Below, piece after piece: positions 51,863 through 60,872 of a stretch of 64,000 bases of DNA. Positions within the stretch are counted from its first letter, which is position 1; the number at the start of each line of letters is the position of its first letter. The stretch covers positions 529,179-593,178 of the forward strand of contig NZ_BLJO01000004.1 in assembly GCF_009932555.1 (NCBI RefSeq), read 5' to 3'. This stretch comes from Steroidobacter agaridevorans. Lineage in GTDB: Bacteria > Pseudomonadota > Gammaproteobacteria > Steroidobacterales > Steroidobacteraceae. The translations under genes were made by a program, and so were the position numbers. A model generated the notes under the pieces. The model saw only the letters and a program-made list of their open reading frames with translations. It had not been told where the DNA came from and did no database searches.

Positions 51863-52948
51863 CTATTCCTCGACGGCTTTGTTCGCCGCGGTCCAGATTT
51901 CCTGGACGATCCGCCGGGTCAGGCCTTGTTCCATCAGTAATGCCTGTGCGCCTTCTTCGGAATAAGTGCCGCGCCTGGTCAGCAATGTCAGCGCCCCGCA
52001 CAGCTCGCCGAAATAGATGGCCTGGCCGAGCGCGCTCATGTGTCCCGGGGGCACTTTGTCCGTCTGTTCCTGCAAGGCGCGAATGGAAGGATCGGAGAGC
52101 TCCCAGGTCGCCGCGATGAAGCCCGCGACATTCGGCGCCTCCATCTGCATGGCGCGAATGAACACTTCGGCGCGGGGCTGCAGGTCCTGGTGTTCCCGAT
52201 ATGTTTCCATCGTCAGTCGAAACAGCACGATGCGCGCCAGCGGGCCGAGCAGACCGATCAGCTGCGCGATGAAAGGATCGGCATTGCCGATCGCTCGCGC
52301 GCACACTTCGGACGCGGCCGCCGTCCGTTGCGCATGTTCCCAAGTCACCGAGGCGAAGTTGTCGAAGTGACCTCTGGGTTGCCGGAACACCGGCTGTAGC
52401 AGCGCCGTCGCCAGCAAGCTGCGGAGCCCATCGGTGCCGAGCACGACGACGGCGCGATCGAGGCTGTCCACCGGCTCGGGCGAATAACGATACGCGGCGC
52501 TGTTGGCTCGTTGCAGAGTGCTGCCGGCCAGTGCCGGGTCTTCGAGAATCAGCCGGACCAATTCCCGCCGCGTGCTTTCATCGTCGTTCAGCGCCTGCAT
52601 GAGCTTGGGCAGCAGCATCGGACGGCGCGGGAAATACTCTCGCTGATGAACGGCCGCCGCGGCGTGGTCGTTCACCTTCTCCAGGACGTCGGCGTGCTCA
52701 CCGGAGATCGCGTAGTCGAAACCGGGAACGCTGAAAGCGAGCTTGTAACATTCGGCATAGGCACTGGCGGTTGCTTCCGTTTCGAACGGCGGACCGTCGC
52801 CGCCGGGCGAGCTCGTGACGGCGCGCACAGCGTCGCGAGGCGCCGCGGTGACCGAGGAGCGATTCGATGAGCTCGTCGAGCCGCGCATGCCGAACATGAA
52901 CACAGCCAGCCCGACCATGACTGCGATCAGAATGATGGTGAGGGTCAC
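51863..52948 (-). CDS. Membrane-anchored HDOD-domain protein
   Basis: 361 residues from a GTG start. One N-terminal membrane helix (LTIILIAVMVGLAVFMFGM) is followed by a linker and a helical HDOD domain: RPMLLPKLMQALNDDESTRRELVRLILEDPALAGSTLQRANSAAYRYSPEPVDSLDRAVVVLGTDGLRSLLATALLQPVF and HAQRTAAASEVCARAIGNADPFIAQLIGLLGPLARIVLFRL. HDOD is a degenerate HD domain without the metal-binding HD pair, used as a signalling or regulatory module. No GGDEF/EAL domain is attached. Confidence 0.88.
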   Translation of the reverse strand: MTLTIILIAVMVGLAVFMFGMRGSTSSSNRSSVTAAPRDAVRAVTSSPGGDGPPFETEATASAYAECYKLAFSVPGFDYAISGEHADVLEKVNDHAAAAVHQREYFPRRPMLLPKLMQALNDDESTRRELVRLILEDPALAGSTLQRANSAAYRYSPEPVDSLDRAVVVLGTDGLRSLLATALLQPVFRQPRGHFDNFASVTWEHAQRTAAASEVCARAIGNADPFIAQLIGLLGPLARIVLFRLTMETYREHQDLQPRAEVFIRAMQMEAPNVAGFIAATWELSDPSIRALQEQTDKVPPGHMSALGQAIYFGELCGALTLLTRRGTYSEEGAQALLMEQGLTRRIVQEIWTAANKAVEE

Positions 52949-53029
52949 GCTCGACCTTGCTCCTATTCTGGAAGCTCTTTGCTGGCTCGATGATACCTTC
53001 GCTCGCTGCGCCGGTGCATCGCTCCGGTT

Positions 53030-53539
53030 TCAACCAGCGGCTCGCCCCCGGCGGCGGCGCGCATACGTCGGCGGCGTGGGCTCATGCACGGAGCCTGGCG
53101 TCGCAGGCGACAGATCGTACTCAGTTTGAACGAGCGGATTGATGATTTTGACGCCGGCGATGATCTGGCCCGCATTGAGGTCTTCGGTGTAGAGCTGCGA
53201 TGCTTCGGCCTGCTCGGCCGAGGCGACGATTAGCGCATCCCAGAAAGAGAGTCGTGCAGATTCGGAGAGATCACTGGCTCGCATGATGATTTCAGGCGTC
53301 GTCGGAGACTGAACCCACGGCGCGTAGGTTTGAACGACCTCACGTGCGTTGGCGCGAGGAGTCTTCAGCTTCTGTGTGGCCGTTACATAGAATTCCTGGA
53401 GCACCTGCACGGAAACGCGCCCAAGCTGTTCTTCCCACAGTCGTTCCAGTGCGCGAGTTGCGCGAATATGTTTCTCGCCGGCCGCTGGGTCGTACGCGTA
53501 GACCAGGATATTTGTATCAACGAAAACGATTGCGGTCAT
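53030..53539 (-). CDS. vapC: PIN-domain toxin, VapC type
   Basis: 169 residues. PIN-domain acidic residues are placed as in VapC: FVDTNILVYAYD at the start, a Glu in VQVLQEFYV, and LSFWDALIVASAEQAEASQLYTEDLNAGQ with the last acidic residues. VapC proteins are Mg-dependent RNases that cut tRNA or rRNA and are neutralised by the antitoxin. The C-terminal 25 residues (SVHEPTPPTYARRRRGRAAG) extend beyond the usual PIN domain. The gene overlaps its antitoxin by 23 bases. Confidence 0.88.
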   Translation of the reverse strand: MTAIVFVDTNILVYAYDPAAGEKHIRATRALERLWEEQLGRVSVQVLQEFYVTATQKLKTPRANAREVVQTYAPWVQSPTTPEIIMRASDLSESARLSFWDALIVASAEQAEASQLYTEDLNAGQIIAGVKIINPLVQTEYDLSPATPGSVHEPTPPTYARRRRGRAAG

Positions 53540-53768
53540 GAATCTCGTCCCGGCTTTCCATGCGACCGCTAGCCATACCGATCCCCGTTTTCATCAAGGC
53601 CAGGGCTTTCCGTCGTGCGGATTCGTAGCTGCGGTCGTCGGCGACCAGACGACGCAATTCATCGGCTAGTAGCGCGCTGATGCTCGTTCCGCGGCGCGCG
53701 GCAATGGCGCGGGCCTGCTTGAGCAGTGCAGGCTCGATTGCCACGGTGATGTTCTGTTTGTCGGCCAT
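53517..53768 (-). CDS. vapB: Ribbon-helix-helix-type antitoxin of the VapC toxin
   Basis: 83 residues. MADKQNITVAIEPALLKQARAIAARRGTSISALLADELRRLV is a ribbon-helix-helix DNA-binding domain (beta strand NITVAIEPALLKQAR, helix, GTS-turn, helix). The tail binds and inhibits the toxin in this class. It precedes and overlaps the toxin gene, the normal order for VapBC-like systems, and an inverted repeat lies 20-40 bases ahead of its start for autoregulation. Confidence 0.85.
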   Translation of the reverse strand: MADKQNITVAIEPALLKQARAIAARRGTSISALLADELRRLVADDRSYESARRKALALMKTGIGMASGRMESRDEIHDRNRFR

Positions 53769-53788
53769 TCTGACGTATCCAATCTTGT

Positions 53789-53807
53789 TTCACGCAAAAT
53801 ACGTGAA
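53789..53807. promoter_or_regulatory. Candidate antitoxin operator
   Basis: TTCACG and CGTGAA form a perfect inverted repeat separated by seven bases (CAAAATA), 21-39 bases upstream of the antitoxin start. The AT-rich centre also suits a -10 region, so binding here would block transcription of the pair. Confidence 0.5.
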
Positions 53808-53931
53808 CCTCGATGGGCGGTCAATCTTGCGGCGCGAGCGCGTCAATCGGTGCGTTGGTGTGTCGTTGACGCTGCAGCCACTGACGCCTCCCGGCGAGCA
53901 GGGCAGATAGCAGTGGTGATAACCTAGTGCG

Positions 53932-54792
53932 ATGCCGCTCAGCTCCGGACAATTCGACGAGATCGCGCCTGGCGTGCGCCGCCTGGTGGCGCGCAATCCC
54001 GGGTTCATGACGGGGCCGGGGACGAACACGTATCTGGTCGGCCATGAGCGTTATCTGGTGATCGATCCAGGGCCGGAGGATCCGGTGCATGTCGAGCGCA
54101 TCGTCAAGGAAACGGGCGGTCGTATCGACGCGGTGCTCGCGACTCACACGCATCCGGATCATTCGCCCGCCGCCAGGGCGCTGGCCGAGGCGACGGGTGC
54201 GAAAGTGATGGGCAAGGCGGCGCCCGTGCATGGGCGTCAGGACGCGGCATTCGCGCCGGGCAAACAGTTGCAGGATGACGATCGAGTGACGATCGATTCG
54301 CTCACGTTGCGGGTCGTGCATACGCCGGGGCATGCGTCGAACCATCTTTGTTATCTGCTCGAAGGCACGGGCTTGCTGTTCACTGGCGATCATTTGATGC
54401 AAGGCTCGACGGTGGTCATCGGTCCGCCGGATGGCAGCATGACGGAATACCTGCGCTCGCTGGAGCGCTTGCAGACCTTGCCGGTCACCCGTCTCGCGCC
54501 CGGCCACGGCCTGACCATCGAAGACGCGCAGGCCGAGATCGTTCGTATCATCGCGCATCGCCTGCAGCGCGAAGCAAAAGTGGTCGCGCGGCTTGGAGAC
54601 CTGGGTGTCTCGAACCTCGATACCTTGGTCGTCAGCGTCTACGACGACGTCGATCCCCGCTTGCATCCGGTGGCGAAAGGCTCGCTGCTGGCCCATCTGC
54701 TGAAACTGGAAGAAGACGGCCGGGTCGTGCGCGACTCGCCGGACATCAACGCCCCGTGGTCTCTGAAAAACACTCCAAGTCCGTCCCGCTGA
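53932..54792 (+). CDS. Metallo-beta-lactamase-fold hydrolase (LACTB2-like)
   Basis: 286 residues. Zinc-binding motifs of the MBL fold: THTHPDHSPAA (HxHxDH), TPGHASNH, FTGDH and LAPGHG. After residue 195 a small winged-helix-like C-terminal domain (RLQREAKVVARLGDLGVSNLDTLVVSVYDDVDPRLHPVAKGSLLAHLLKLEEDGRV) matches LACTB2/RNase-like members. Bacterial LACTB2-type proteins hydrolyse thioesters or cut single-stranded RNA; substrate not decided here. The ABC ATPase start lies 37 bases inside its 3' end, so the two are translationally coupled. Confidence 0.88.
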   Translation: MPLSSGQFDEIAPGVRRLVARNPGFMTGPGTNTYLVGHERYLVIDPGPEDPVHVERIVKETGGRIDAVLATHTHPDHSPAARALAEATGAKVMGKAAPVHGRQDAAFAPGKQLQDDDRVTIDSLTLRVVHTPGHASNHLCYLLEGTGLLFTGDHLMQGSTVVIGPPDGSMTEYLRSLERLQTLPVTRLAPGHGLTIEDAQAEIVRIIAHRLQREAKVVARLGDLGVSNLDTLVVSVYDDVDPRLHPVAKGSLLAHLLKLEEDGRVVRDSPDINAPWSLKNTPSPSR

Positions 54793-56225
54793 TCGAGCTC
54801 GTCGACTGTTCGCTGATCTTCGAAGCGCACCAGGCGCTCGATGAAGTCAGCTTCACGTTGCGCAAGGGCGAGCGCTGGGCGCTGATCGGCGCCAACGGTT
54901 CCGGCAAGACCCTGCTGCTGAAGATGCTTCGCGGCGAAGTCTGGCCGACGCCTACGGGACGTCAGCGTCGTACTGCATCGTTGGCGAAAGAGCAGATTGC
55001 CTATGTCGGACCGGAGCGGCAGGACAAGTACGTTCGCTACGACTGGAATCTCACGGTCACGCAGGTTGTAACGACGGGGTTGTTCGACGAGGACATTCCG
55101 CTGACGCAGCCGACGCATGCTCAGAAGGAGCGGGTCGCGCGGGTATTGAAGAGATTCGGTCTGTGGGGATTGAGGCAGCGGCGCATTCTCACGTTGTCTT
55201 ATGGCCAGCGCCGCCTGGCGCTGGTGGCGCGTTTGTTTGCTGGCAACGCGGCGGTGCTGTTGCTGGATGAGGTGTTCAATGGCCTGGACGTGCGAGCCAA
55301 GGAGAAGTTGAAGAAGGCGCTCGAGCAGCCCAGAGGCGGACACGATTGGGTGATCACCTCGCATCGGCCGAAAGAGTTGCCGAAGAATGTGACGCACGTG
55401 GCGCACATCGAGCACGGCCGGATCGTTTCGGCGGGCCCGGTGGGCCATGAACGGAAGGTTGCGCACGGCCGCAAAGAGCAGAAAGCAAAACACAGGGTGC
55501 TGGTAGCGGCGAAGCCGAGGAGGAAGCCCTCGTCCACGCCGCTGTTCGTCATCCGCAACGCCGACATCTATCGCGACTACCGACCGGTCATCCGCGATCT
55601 CAACTGGACGTTGGCGCGCGGTGAGAACTGGGCGATTCTGGGCGCCAACGGCTCGGGCAAGAGCTCGCTGCTCAATATGATCTACGGCGACCTGCATCCC
55701 GCGCTCGGCGGGACGATCGAGCGTGAGGGCGTGCCGCGCGGTACTCACATCGAGACTTGGAAACATCGGCTCGGTTGGGTGTCGCCGGAGCTGCAGGCGG
55801 ATCATTACCTGGCCACTTCGATCGAAGAGATCGTCATCTCGGGCCGCTATTCCAGTGTCGGCCTGAACGACGCACCGACGACTGCCGATCGCAAAGCCGC
55901 CGATCGCTGGCTGAAGTTCTTCAACATCGAACATCTGCGGGCTCGCGGCCCGCGACAGGTGTCCTATGGCCAGATGCGGATGGCGCTGTTCGCGCGGGCC
56001 ATGATGAACGATCCGGAATTGTTGCTGCTCGATGAGCCTTGCACCGGCCTCGACGGCGACGTGCGTGCGACCCTGCTCGGTTTCATCGAGCAGCTGGCGG
56101 AGAAGGGAACCCAAATCGTCATGGCCGTGCACGATCCGGAAGACATCGTACCCGCCGTGAAGCACGTGCTCCGCATCGGCCGCGGCGGCAAGGTGGAGTT
56201 GGTCGATGTCGACTTCAGCTGGTAA
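54756..56225 (+). CDS. Duplicated ABC ATPase, ModF-like
   Basis: 489 residues from a GTG at 54756 that lies inside the end of the MBL gene; a longer opening upstream is only the shadow of that gene. Two ABC domains: the first with ALIGANGSGKTLLLKML (Walker A), LSYGQRRLALVARLF (signature variant) and VLLLDEVFNGLD; the second with AILGANGSGKSSLLNMIYG, VSYGQMRMALFARAM and LLLLDEPCTGLDG. A basic linker (RKVAHGRKEQKAKHRVLVAAKPRRKPSS) separates them. No membrane domain and no permease gene nearby, as in ModF or energy-dependent translational-throttle-type ABC-F proteins, but the linker and signatures fit ModF better. Role unknown. A degenerate in-frame copy of its C-terminus follows the stop codon. 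Confidence 0.85.
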   Translation: MVSEKHSKSVPLIELVDCSLIFEAHQALDEVSFTLRKGERWALIGANGSGKTLLLKMLRGEVWPTPTGRQRRTASLAKEQIAYVGPERQDKYVRYDWNLTVTQVVTTGLFDEDIPLTQPTHAQKERVARVLKRFGLWGLRQRRILTLSYGQRRLALVARLFAGNAAVLLLDEVFNGLDVRAKEKLKKALEQPRGGHDWVITSHRPKELPKNVTHVAHIEHGRIVSAGPVGHERKVAHGRKEQKAKHRVLVAAKPRRKPSSTPLFVIRNADIYRDYRPVIRDLNWTLARGENWAILGANGSGKSSLLNMIYGDLHPALGGTIEREGVPRGTHIETWKHRLGWVSPELQADHYLATSIEEIVISGRYSSVGLNDAPTTADRKAADRWLKFFNIEHLRARGPRQVSYGQMRMALFARAMMNDPELLLLDEPCTGLDGDVRATLLGFIEQLAEKGTQIVMAVHDPEDIVPAVKHVLRIGRGGKVELVDVDFSW

Positions 56226-56300
56226 ACGGCAATTACCGCGCTGAAGCATGCGTTGCGAATCAGCCGGGTCGGCAAGGTGCCAGCAATCGACATAGACTAG
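56226..56300 (+). pseudogene. Degenerate duplicate of the ABC ATPase C-terminus
   Basis: Directly after the TAA of the ABC gene, in the same frame, the DNA encodes ITALKHALRISRVGKVPAIDID and a stop at 56298-56300. The last residues of the intact protein read IVPAVKHVLRIGRGGKVELVDVD. The match over 22 residues, with many changed third positions, shows an old tandem duplication of the gene's 3' end or the surviving tail of a second ModF-like copy. No start codon; not expected to be expressed. Confidence 0.65.
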
Positions 56301-56319
56301 GATCGACCGCCGCGATGAA

Positions 56320-57366
56320 ATGCCGAGGCTGCCGGTGTTCAAGTCGATCTCAACGTCCGTAATGCTGACGCTTTGTTTCGCGCTCGCGCACGCGGACGCG
56401 GCGCTCGAGCCCGCCAAGACCATCGCCGCTGAAGTGGCGAGCGGCGTTCATCCGGGGTTCGAATCGTTCATCATGCAGGTCGACGGCGTCATCGTCGGTC
56501 GCACGGTCGATCCGACGTTGGCGAAGCGGCCGCCGGATCTTCGCTCCGCGACCAAATCCATCACTGCGCTATTGATCGGCATCGCCATCGATCGAGGGGC
56601 GATTCCTTCGGTGCAGTCCAAAGTGATGGACCTGCTGCCCAGCCTGCGCACAGCGTTCGAAAACGATCCGCGTAAGGCGGCGATGACGCTCGAAGATCTG
56701 CTCACCATGCGCAGCGGGCTCGACTGCAACGATTGGGATCCGAAGTCGCCGGGCCAGGAAGACAAAATGTACCGGCAGCAGGACTGGGTCGCCTTCTGGA
56801 GCGAGCTGAAGATGCGCACCGAGCCGGGCAAGGAATTTTCCTATTGCACCGGAAACGTGGTGGCGCTGGGCGAAATCCTGGCGGACGCCGTGAGCATGTC
56901 AGCCGATGCTTTCGCGCTGAAATATTTATTCATCCCGCTCGAAGCGCGACGCGCCGAATGGCGTTACTATGATGGCAAGCGCGGCGTCGACACTGGCGGG
57001 CACTTGCGATTGGAGCCGGATGATCTGCTGAAGGTCGGCGAGTTGGTGCTCGCGCGCGGCGCATACAAAGGCAAGCGCATCGTTTCCGAAGCCTGGATCG
57101 ACGCGATGACTCAGGAGCGCACCGGCATTTCCGGAATGAACCAGCGCTATGGTTATCTGTGGTGGCTGGATCACACCAAGGATCCGAACCTGCCGCAAAC
57201 CAAGCTGTGGTGGGCGCAGGGCAACGGCGGCTCGCTGCTGATGGTCATGCCGGAGCTGCGCGCCGTGATGGTCACCACCGGCACGCGTTTCAACCGCCCG
57301 GACATGCTCGAGCCGATGTTCTGGCTGAGGGATCGATTGCTGCCGGCGATGCGGCCGGGCAAATAA
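56320..57366 (+). CDS. Secreted serine hydrolase of the class C beta-lactamase / penicillin-binding protein fold
   Basis: 348 residues; a signal-like segment MLTLCFALAHADA lies near the N-terminus. Nucleophile motif SATK (S-x-x-K) in DLRSATKSITALLIGIAIDRG, then SYCTGN as the Tyr motif (YxN-like, here Y-C-T-G-N) and a later GNGGSLL segment in place of KTG. EDLLTMRSGLDC is typical of the family. Members include esterases, D-aminopeptidases and beta-lactamase-like enzymes; true beta-lactamase activity is not implied. Its stop codon lies inside the A-rich flank of the fusA terminator. Confidence 0.88.
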   Translation: MPRLPVFKSISTSVMLTLCFALAHADAALEPAKTIAAEVASGVHPGFESFIMQVDGVIVGRTVDPTLAKRPPDLRSATKSITALLIGIAIDRGAIPSVQSKVMDLLPSLRTAFENDPRKAAMTLEDLLTMRSGLDCNDWDPKSPGQEDKMYRQQDWVAFWSELKMRTEPGKEFSYCTGNVVALGEILADAVSMSADAFALKYLFIPLEARRAEWRYYDGKRGVDTGGHLRLEPDDLLKVGELVLARGAYKGKRIVSEAWIDAMTQERTGISGMNQRYGYLWWLDHTKDPNLPQTKLWWAQGNGGSLLMVMPELRAVMVTTGTRFNRPDMLEPMFWLRDRLLPAMRPGK

Positions 57367-57369
57367 AAA

Positions 57370-57393
57370 GGGCGGTGTCTTTCGACACCGCCC
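57370..57393 (-). terminator. Intrinsic terminator of fusA
   Basis: Perfect 10-bp stem GGGCGGTGTC / GACACCGCCC with loop TTTC. On the minus strand it is followed by a T-rich run (complement of AAATAAAAAG at 57361-57370), as in Rho-independent terminators for the leftward fusA gene. The T-run overlaps the stop codon of the convergent serine hydrolase gene. Confidence 0.85.
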
Positions 57394-57418
57394 TGGCTCA
57401 TCCCGAGCTGCGGGAAGC

Positions 57419-59575
57419 TTAAGCCTTCGGCGCCGAACGCGCCTTGGCGGCTTCCTCGATGACCACGTCGGCGACGTTCTTCGGCACTGGATCGTAGTGC
57501 GAGAACTCCATCGTGTACGAGGCGCGACCCGAGGTCATGCCACGCAGATGGCCGATGTAGCCGAACATTTCCGACAGCGGCACGGTGGCCACGACGGCGA
57601 TGTTGGTGCCACGCTCCAACTGCTCCTGGATCATGCCGCGACGACGGTTCATGTCGCCGATCACGTCGCCCAGGTAGTCGGACGGGGTCACGGTCTCGAC
57701 CTTCATCACCGGCTCGAGCAGGATCGGACCGGCCTTGCGGATGGCTTCGCGGAAGCAGGCCTTCGCCGCGATTTCGAACGTCAGCGCGTTCGAGTCGACG
57801 TCGTGGTAGCTGCCGTCCGTGAGGCGGGCCCGGAAGTCCACCGTCGGGTACTGCGCGAGCACGCCCTGTTCCATCTGCATGCGCAGACCTTTTTCCACCG
57901 ACGGCACGTATTCACGCGGCACCGAGCCACCGACGGTTTCGTCGACGAACTCGAAGCCGGCGCCGCGCTCGAGCGGCTCGAACGTGATCCACACTTCGGC
58001 GAACTGACCGGAACCGCCGGTCTGTTTCTTGTGGACGTACTGCTCGGCGATCGTCTTGGTGAACGCTTCGCGGTAAGCCACCTGCGGCTGACCCATGATG
58101 CCTTCGACGTTGTACTCCGTGCGAATGCGGTCGAGCGTCACTTCGAGGTGCAACTCGCCCATGCCGCGCAGAATCGTCTGGCCCGTTTCGCGATCGGTTT
58201 CCAGCTTCAGCGAAGGATCGGCGCGGACCATCTTGCCCAGCGCGGTGCCGAACTTCTCCTGCTCCGCCTTGTTCTTCGGCTTCACCGAGACGCTGATGAC
58301 GGGGTCCGGGAAGCGCATGCGCTCCAGGATCACCGGGCTTTCGGAGGCGCACAGCGTGTCGCCGGTTTCCGTTTCGGCAAGCGAGACCAGCGCGATGATG
58401 TCGCCGGCGCGGGCTTCTTCGATCGGGTTCGCGTCCTTGGCGAACATTTCCACCATGCGGCCGATCTTCTCGCGCTTGCCGCGAGTCGAGTTCATCACCG
58501 ACATGCCCTTGGTGAGCACGCCCGAGTACACGCGCACGAAGGTGAGCGCGCCGTACGCGTCGTTGAGCACCTTGAACGCCAGGGCCGAGAACGGCTCGTC
58601 GTCCGAGCTCTTGCGCTCGCCGTTCGGGTTACCGTCCTGGTCCACGGTCTTGATGGCTTCGACGTCGGTCGGGGCCGGCAGATAGTCGACGACGGCGTCG
58701 AGCATCTGGGTCACGCCCTTGTTCTTGTACGACGAGCCGCACAGCACCGGGTTGAAGGAGGCGGTGATCGTGCCCTTGCGCAGGCACTTGCGCAGCACCT
58801 CGGGCGACGGCTCGACGCCGTCTTCCAGGTACTTTTCCATCGCCGCGTCGTCCTGCTCCAGGCAGGTGTCGACCAGGTCGGAACGGTACTTGGCGATGTC
58901 GGCGAGGATCTTGCGATCGCTCGGCACGCTGATGTCCAGCTTGTCGGCCAGGTCGGCGGTGATGGCGTGTTCGACCGGCACGGCGTCGCGATCGTCGGAT
59001 TCCCACACCAGGGCCTTCATCTCGACCAGGTCGATCATGCCCTTGAAGTTGTCTTCCGAGCCGATCGGCAGTTGCACGGGCAGCGGACGGGCGCCGAGGC
59101 GCTTCTTGATCATGTCCACGCAGCGCAGGAAGTTGGCGCCGCTGCGGTCCATCTTGTTGACGTAGCAAATACGCGGCACGCCGTAGTTGTCGGCGAGACG
59201 CCAGTTCGTTTCAGACTGCGGCTCCACGCCGGCGACGCCGTCGAACACGACGACCGCGCCGTCCAGCACGCGCAGCGAGCGGTTCACTTCGATGGTGAAG
59301 TCGACGTGGCCCGGGGTGTCGATGACGTTGATCTTCTTCTTGCGCCAGAACGTCGAGACGGCGGCCGACTGAATCGTGATGCCGCGCTTCTGCTCCTGCT
59401 CCATGTAGTCCGTCGTGGTCGAGGACTTCAGATCCTTGGTGTCGTGAACGTCGACGATCGTGTGCTTGCGGCCGGTGTAGTACAGGATGCGTTCGGTGGT
59501 CGTGGTCTTACCGGCGTCGACGTGGGCGATGATGCCGATGTTTCTAATATCGGCAAGGGCTGTAGTACGGGGCAT
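57419..59575 (-). CDS. fusA: Elongation factor G
   Basis: 718 residues, full-length EF-G. GTPase motifs: AHVDAGKT at residues 17-24, [21 protein letters not shown]. Domains II-V are recognisable, with MGELHLEV in domain III and the domain IV/V segments ([46 protein letters not shown]). It moves tRNA and mRNA through the ribosome. The switch I region is about five residues longer than in typical EF-G ([23 protein letters not shown]). It is a single gene, not next to rpsL, rpsG or tuf, so it may be a second EF-G copy. A strong terminator follows. Confidence 0.93.
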   Translation of the reverse strand: MPRTTALADIRNIGIIAHVDAGKTTTTERILYYTGRKHTIVDVHDTKDLKSSTTTDYMEQEQKRGITIQSAAVSTFWRKKKINVIDTPGHVDFTIEVNRSLRVLDGAVVVFDGVAGVEPQSETNWRLADNYGVPRICYVNKMDRSGANFLRCVDMIKKRLGARPLPVQLPIGSEDNFKGMIDLVEMKALVWESDDRDAVPVEHAITADLADKLDISVPSDRKILADIAKYRSDLVDTCLEQDDAAMEKYLEDGVEPSPEVLRKCLRKGTITASFNPVLCGSSYKNKGVTQMLDAVVDYLPAPTDVEAIKTVDQDGNPNGERKSSDDEPFSALAFKVLNDAYGALTFVRVYSGVLTKGMSVMNSTRGKREKIGRMVEMFAKDANPIEEARAGDIIALVSLAETETGDTLCASESPVILERMRFPDPVISVSVKPKNKAEQEKFGTALGKMVRADPSLKLETDRETGQTILRGMGELHLEVTLDRIRTEYNVEGIMGQPQVAYREAFTKTIAEQYVHKKQTGGSGQFAEVWITFEPLERGAGFEFVDETVGGSVPREYVPSVEKGLRMQMEQGVLAQYPTVDFRARLTDGSYHDVDSNALTFEIAAKACFREAIRKAGPILLEPVMKVETVTPSDYLGDVIGDMNRRRGMIQEQLERGTNIAVVATVPLSEMFGYIGHLRGMTSGRASYTMEFSHYDPVPKNVADVVIEEAAKARSAPKA

Positions 59576-59836
59576 GTCAGATTTCCGTTACAAGGTCTGT
59601 GCGCAGCTAGGTTTGTGGGTCGTTTAGCGGGCGCGGATTCTATCGGAAAACCGCGCAAATGAGATTACCCAGGCGGCTCCCAACCGGGGCGCCCAGGCGA
59701 AGGGCGCGCATTCTACCTGAAAAATCGGCCGAAGTTATTGTAAGAGAAAGAAAATTTTCGAGCCGTGCCGGGAATTTGACGGCCGCCGGCTCAGCCGCGG
59801 CCTTACGGTAGGAATTTTCAGGGTTTTTTGGGCCGT
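59576..59836. other. Intergenic region upstream of fusA
   Basis: About 260 bases between the fusA start (leftward) and the stop of the leftward PhzF gene. It should hold the fusA promoter; AT-rich stretches at 59734-59757 are candidates, but no clear paired -35/-10 set was found. No gene seen. Confidence 0.4.
59781..59802 (-). terminator. Possible hairpin terminator of the PhzF gene
   Basis: GGCCGC and GCGGCC enclose a second pairing GGCT/AGCC to give a compact GC-rich stem, about 35 bases after the PhzF stop codon. No T-run follows directly. Confidence 0.3.
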
Positions 59837-60754
59837 TCAGGCCTGGATGTTGGCCTCGTACACGATCACGGCGTCGCCGACGATGCGGACCGACTGCGCG
59901 ACCTTGCCCGACGACTCGATCGCCACCTCGACCATGCCGGGACGGCGCATCCACATGCCCTGACGGCCCTGGAACACGACGCGCCCGTCCTTAGGCGTCA
60001 TCAGGCCGTGATTGACGAGATAGACACCGAGCATGCCGTGCGCATTGCCGCTGACCGCGTCTTCGCGGATGCCGAGCGCCGGAACAAACATCCGCGATTC
60101 GGTGCCGACGACGCCGTTGTTCTCGACCAGCGCGAACACGAAATATCCCTCCGCGCCCACGTGCGATGTGAGGCGGGCGAGCTCTTCGAAGTCCGGCTTG
60201 ATCGCGCCGAGCAGGTCGTTGGACTTCAAGCCCACCAGCAGGCGCGAGCCGCCCTTGGTCAGGACCTGCAACGGACAATCGACGTGCAGGCTCGGGCTGG
60301 AGATGCCGAGCGCATTCAACACCTGGCGGCGGTGATGCTCCGGAATGACAGGGCCGAGCGACGGCGGGTTCTGGGTGATGGCGATGCGCAGGTCGCCGTC
60401 GACATCGGTGACCTCGATTTCGACGATGCCGGCGCCCGTGCGCTGCCGCAGCCGGCCGCCGGGTTTGCCGTCTTTCTTCGCCCGCACGTATTGCGCGGCG
60501 ATGGTGGCGTGACCGACGAACGGCACTTCATGGCGCGGCGTGAAGAATCTCACCTGCATGTCGTGATCGCCGGATTCGGCTTCCAGCACGAACGCGGTCT
60601 CGCCGTTCACTTCGGTGGCGATGGTCTGCATCTGCTCATCGGTCAGATGGTCCGCGTCGAGCACCACGATGGCGGGATTGCCGGTATAGCGTTGGCGAGT
60701 GAACGCGTCGACGTGAAACAGCCGGCAATGTCGGTTGGGCATGGTTGCAGCCAT
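59837..60754 (-). CDS. PhzF-family isomerase/epimerase-like protein
   Basis: 305 residues from the ATG at 60754 (MAATMPNRHCRLFHVDAF); the ATG four codons later is equally possible. PhzF features: FHVDAFTRQRYTGNPAIVVLDADHLTDEQMQTIATEVNGETAFVLEAE with the conserved Glu of the N-E-T segment, FFTPRHEVPFVGHATIAAQYV, and the second-half mirror EDAVSGNAHGMLGVYLV and VVFQGRQGMWMRRPGMVEV. Family members share the diaminopimelate-epimerase fold; few have known substrates. No phenazine genes are nearby. It is divergent from the thiamine operon. Confidence 0.9.
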   Translation of the reverse strand: MAATMPNRHCRLFHVDAFTRQRYTGNPAIVVLDADHLTDEQMQTIATEVNGETAFVLEAESGDHDMQVRFFTPRHEVPFVGHATIAAQYVRAKKDGKPGGRLRQRTGAGIVEIEVTDVDGDLRIAITQNPPSLGPVIPEHHRRQVLNALGISSPSLHVDCPLQVLTKGGSRLLVGLKSNDLLGAIKPDFEELARLTSHVGAEGYFVFALVENNGVVGTESRMFVPALGIREDAVSGNAHGMLGVYLVNHGLMTPKDGRVVFQGRQGMWMRRPGMVEVAIESSGKVAQSVRIVGDAVIVYEANIQA

Positions 60755-60836
60755 AGAAAAAACGAAAGCGCTCTTATAGCGCCAGAAGCGATTGGTGCCC
60801 AGTGCCCAGCGTCCAACAAGAGCCAAAAGGGGCGCT

Positions 60837-60866
60837 TTGTGCCTTTCGCACGCTCTTTGTTACAAT
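60837..60866 (+). promoter_or_regulatory. Sigma-70-like promoter of the thiamine operon
   Basis: TTGTGC (60837-60842) and TACAAT (60861-60866) are separated by 18 bases, and transcription would start a few bases before the TPP riboswitch. Both boxes fit a sigma-70 promoter moderately well. Confidence 0.6.
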
Positions 60867-60872
60867 CGCGCC

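Noticed and set aside
57497-59662. Open + frame of about 720 codons opposite fusA
   Set aside because: It lies almost wholly opposite the EF-G gene, its composition is dominated by His, Arg, Val and Asp typical of antisense frames in GC-rich DNA, and it has no recognisable domain.
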